From NCBI GenBank assembly GCA_018136815.1, contig CM030936.1:5913685-5977684 (forward strand): 64,000 nt of DNA. Direction: 5' to 3'. The stretch is from Isochrysis galbana (taxonomy: Eukaryota > Haptophyta > Isochrysidales > Isochrysidaceae). Numbering within the stretch: the stretch's first letter is position 1; the number at the start of each line of letters is the position of its first letter. The notes below the pieces were generated by a model. The model searched no databases. It saw only the letters and a program-made list of their open reading frames with translations, and was not told the origin of the DNA. The translations under genes were made by a program, and so were the position numbers. Below, in pieces: positions 61,367 through 64,000 of the stretch.

Positions 61367-61503
61367 ATGTTATATCCTAGCCAAACCCAATAGCTAATTG
61401 GACACAACTTTTCGGCCCCGGAATCCCGCCATGCCTGACGAGCCAGGTGTCCGATTGGTACCGGCGTACCGGGGGGAGGGGGGAGGGGGCACTGCCCCCT
61501 CGC
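61367..61503 (-). repeat. retroelement-3'-end-like repeat, copy 3 (reverse)
   Basis: Reverse complement of 18340-18490 and 47983-48145, beginning at ATGTTATATCCTAGCC and passing CCGGAATCCCGCCATGCCTG, CGAGCCAGGTGTCCGA. In this copy a GGTACCGGCGTACCGG duplication interrupts the CCGGTA motif. Confidence 0.85.
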
Positions 61504-61765
61504 ATCGTCGGCCCTCCGCTGAACCAGGTGAGTAGAACTTCTGACACAGCTGCTGCTCGCGCATGTCGTCCACCTCGCTGATGTCGAATAACTCTGCTCC
61601 AATATCTTGCGCAGGTGAGTCGGTCTGGGCCGCCAGGAATTCACCAAAAACTACCCGCTGTTCCTTTGTGCTTTGTGAGCGAGTCCGTGAAGCCGTAAAG
61701 CGCGGCTCATGTACTTGTGCAACGCATCGAGTGCATGCCTACGTGAGCAGCGCTCAAAACTCTGA
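61504..61765 (-). other. possible exon of an unplaced minus-strand gene
   Basis: A minus-strand frame reads STKEQRVVFGEFLAAQTD, SPAQDIGAELFDISEVDDM and REQQLCQKFYSPGSAEG. It is balanced in composition and lacks low complexity, as real protein does. No start, stop or paired exon could be fixed, and it abuts the retroelement repeat. Confidence 0.25.
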
Positions 61766-62690
61766 GGTAAACTCTTTCTGCAGCTGGAGTGCGCGTTTGG
61801 AGTGCGCGGGCAGGCCAGTTAGAGTGCTAGCCGGGAGCGCACCGTTGCTGTCTAGTGTGCGCTGTGAGTGTAGGCCCGTGTAGGCTGGTCATTCTCTGTC
61901 CCCTCAGCCAAGGGCATGTTGGGTGCTGTGGTGGGGCTGGCAGCCATGCTGCGTGGGCAGGTGAAAGAAAAAACGGTCGAATGCGGTGGCGCGAAACACC
62001 GGTGAGACCGCCGACGGGTCACCCGTGGCCATCTTGTCCGAGCCTCAACAAAAATGGTGGGCTGACCTCCCTCCTCCCTCCGACGCACTCTCGTTGGAGC
62101 GCGGCGAAGGTCGGCCTGTCCCAGCGGATCGGTCGCCATCGCTCCGCTCCCACTTCGGATTGCGCGGGGGAGAGGTAGGAGGAATCTTCCCCCTGTCCCG
62201 CGAAAAAAATATTCTACCCCATGACGATGCAGCGATTTTTTTTTCACCCAGGCTCCCTCACTCCCTCACCTCTACTCGTGCGAGAGAGAGCACAAATAAG
62301 TCGGAGATACGCCCCCCCCCCCCCCCCCTAATATGTAGACTCACCCAGGAAGGGCCCAAATACGTAGTTACGATATGTACATTATATTTTTACCTATGAC
62401 CCCTACAGGCAAGCCATCAGCCATCAGCCATCAGGCATGCCAGGAGCATGGGTGGTGGGTGGTTCCTCCCCCATGGCCCATGGCAGGGGAGGAGTGAGGA
62501 GTGGAGAGAGGGGGGGGGCTCGTGCCCCCCCATGGGCGAACTTAGTATAAACTTAGTTGTGAGGAGTGAGAATAGAGATCGAGATAGAGAACAGAAAGAC
62601 GAAAGACCGAAAGACCGCATTTATTAGATACTGGAGGAAATCTAATAAATCTAATAAATCTGAATAAATCTATTCTAATAATGTGACGAA
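61766..62690. other. intergenic with one exon-like segment
   Basis: At about 61908-61962 (+) a CTCAG acceptor is followed by KGMLGAVVGLAAMLRGQ and a GTGAAAG donor-like site. It may belong with the membrane-protein exon at 62698. A C run lies at 62311-62328, AT-rich sequence with (AATAAATCT)n at 62625-62680. Confidence 0.35.
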
Positions 62691-62697
62691 ATATCCT

Positions 62698-62896
62698 CCA
62701 GTTGGTAGGTGTGACCGCGGCGCTGATGATGACGGACGAGGTAGAAGGCTCGCTCGTCCTCCCCGCACTGATGGCCGCGGCGATCCTCGCGGCAGTGTGG
62801 TTTATCTGCTGTGGCAGCGCAGCAAAGGGTGCACCTCGCGAGGCGCCGCACAGCTTCCGCTCCACCCAGGCCGCCATGCAGGGCCACGATGACTGA
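62698..62896 (+). CDS. terminal exon of a small membrane protein (partial)
   Basis: After a good acceptor (ATCCTCCAG at 62697) the frame reads LVGVTAALMMTDEVEG then a membrane segment (LVLPALMAAAILAAVWFICC). It ends in a short hydrophilic tail (STQAAMQGHDD) with a stop at 62896. No ATG fits the start, so it should be a 3' exon. The upstream exon may be near 61908. Family not recognised. Confidence 0.4.
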
Positions 62897-64000
62897 TGGG
62901 GCAAAAGGGACAGAACGATGCAGAGAGTGGCAATAGAAGGAGGGCATGGAGGAAGAGAGCCCGAGAAAGAGGGTTCATGAGCGTGGATCTTTTTGCAATT
63001 TCTCCCTCTCTCTAACTGTCTCTCTCAACGATCCTATCTACCTCCATTATATGAGTTTTGCCGGGTCGTACTTTTCACTCGAAGGCTGGTTGGTGCAAGT
63101 GCACTTCATGACTTCACTGTTGCGCCTCTGTGGGATGAGGGCACCCGATTCAGAATCTATAATGTTATGCTTGGTTGACGATACATGTACTCTATGGAAT
63201 TATGGCGTCGGAGCTCGTGTTTCCAGACTCGAAGTTACCGCATGAGGGATGAGATGAGAGGCAAGAGGGTAGGCCAAGCTAAAGAGACAAGCAGGCGCCG
63301 CCAATCAGTGTGGCACAAACAACTCCACGACTTACATCAAGCAGCGGTTCCTTGATTCGCGAATGCAGTAACACGTGTCGTCGCCAGCGCTAGGCCTCGC
63401 GCGTTGGGGCTCATGGTCAAGGTCTTCAAATAGTAAAGATGGTTGCTGCGTCACGTGACTTGGCACCCTTTGCTAGTTAAGTACTCGCTAGCTGATCCAC
63501 TCTCACATGCTGTGATTATCGGCGATGTGATTAAAGTTACACCACTGCCTGCACATTTCCCGATGTACGCCTTTTCTGTCCCTGTGTACCAATTTGTGCA
63601 CCGTAGAACTATTGCTCCTTGGCCATTGTTTTGGCTGATCAAAAGCCAGAGAGAGATCGGGTAAAAGAACAACCTGAAAGCTACTGCACAAGCAGCCCAC
63701 CAACAGTTTGCGTCACGGTCATCCTTCCATAAAAATCTTGAAAAAGATTTCCCACTAGGGCGTGGCATGAGGCAACGTGCTTGCGCTACTCTTGAAAGCT
63801 ACCCACTCCGAGCCTTTGCCACATCCCTCCCCCCCCTTCCGCGCTAGCGGCTTCTTGTATGTAGCTTGAAGGTTGTAGGCAGGAGCTGTGCAAGAACGTT
63901 CACGTTCACGCACAGCGCCACGATATAATCCAACGGCCAACACCTGAGGGGAGATCAGGGTCACACAAGGGGGTGCTGGTTCCTTGGACCGGCGATACCT
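62897..64000. other. intergenic to the right edge, nothing recognised
   Basis: Short frames on both strands only; a hydrophobic stretch at 63580-63700 (-) has no support. Confidence 0.45.

Noticed and set aside
63451..63768. Minus-strand frame with a hydrophobic stretch (FRLFFYPISLWLLIS).
   Set aside because: Single hydrophobic run with no other protein-like feature and no neighbour exon.

Overview
The window looks like nuclear DNA of a GC-rich protist, probably a marine microalga. The genes have short spliceosomal introns (about 100-300 bp, mostly GT-AG, two apparent GC-AG), and they encode purely eukaryotic products: a USE1-type SNARE, a mitochondrial carrier, a tetraspanin-like membrane protein and an ABCC transporter. 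There are no operons. Between genes lie long G/C homopolymers, CT/GA microsatellites, minisatellites and broken transposons. A haptophyte-like alga would fit, but nothing here proves the lineage.

Layout. 0-1.4 kb: an ATP-grasp ligase cut by the left edge. 1.9-4.1 kb: dispersed repeats. 4.9-6.1 kb (-): a three-exon gene for a protein with three repeated modules and a bacterial-SSB-like C-terminal tip. 7.5-9.1 kb (+): the SNARE USE1. 10.0-11.6 kb: a long palindrome with arms of about 725 bp. 12.2-13.1 kb (+): an oxoglutarate/malate-type carrier. 13.9-14.7 kb: LINE and hAT relics. 15.8-17.5 kb (-): a PHB-depolymerase-type esterase with a Pro-rich linker and three Cys-rich repeats. 18-20 kb: repeats. 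20.2-22.2 kb (-): two unrecognised genes. 22.3-25.4 kb: microsatellites, two Mutator-like non-autonomous transposons and a truncated, frameshifted ribonucleotide reductase R2 gene. 26.3-26.6 kb: an AT-richer coding island. 26.7-27.3 kb: GC-rich minisatellites. 28.4-30.4 kb (+): a PDZ plus tetraspanin-like protein. 30.7-32.2 kb: a LINE 3' end and repeats. 32.2-34.2 kb: a cytochrome b561 gene facing a compact pair of lower-GC genes (knottin-like membrane protein and an unknown protein). 35.2-38.6 kb (+): an SRS2/UvrD-type helicase with a RanBP2 zinc finger. 39.4-41.1 kb (-): a decayed hAT-like transposase. 44.1-45.2 kb (-): a W-repeat protein. 46-48.5 kb: repeat and retroelement pieces. 48.6-55.0 kb (+): a ten-exon ABCC transporter. 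57 kb: a 16-bp minisatellite. 59.0-60.6 kb (+): a five-exon cyclophilin. 61-64 kb: repeats and one possible terminal exon of a membrane protein.

The genes show no common pathway; they are ordinary housekeeping, membrane and DNA-maintenance genes in repeat-rich DNA. The observations most worth following are the SSB-tail protein (4.9-6.1 kb), the two well-bounded transposon insertions (23.0 and 24.8 kb), the PDZ-tetraspanin fusion, the compact lower-GC gene pair at 33-34 kb, and the large palindrome at 10-11.6 kb. All exon models come from reading frames and splice consensus by eye, with no transcript support.
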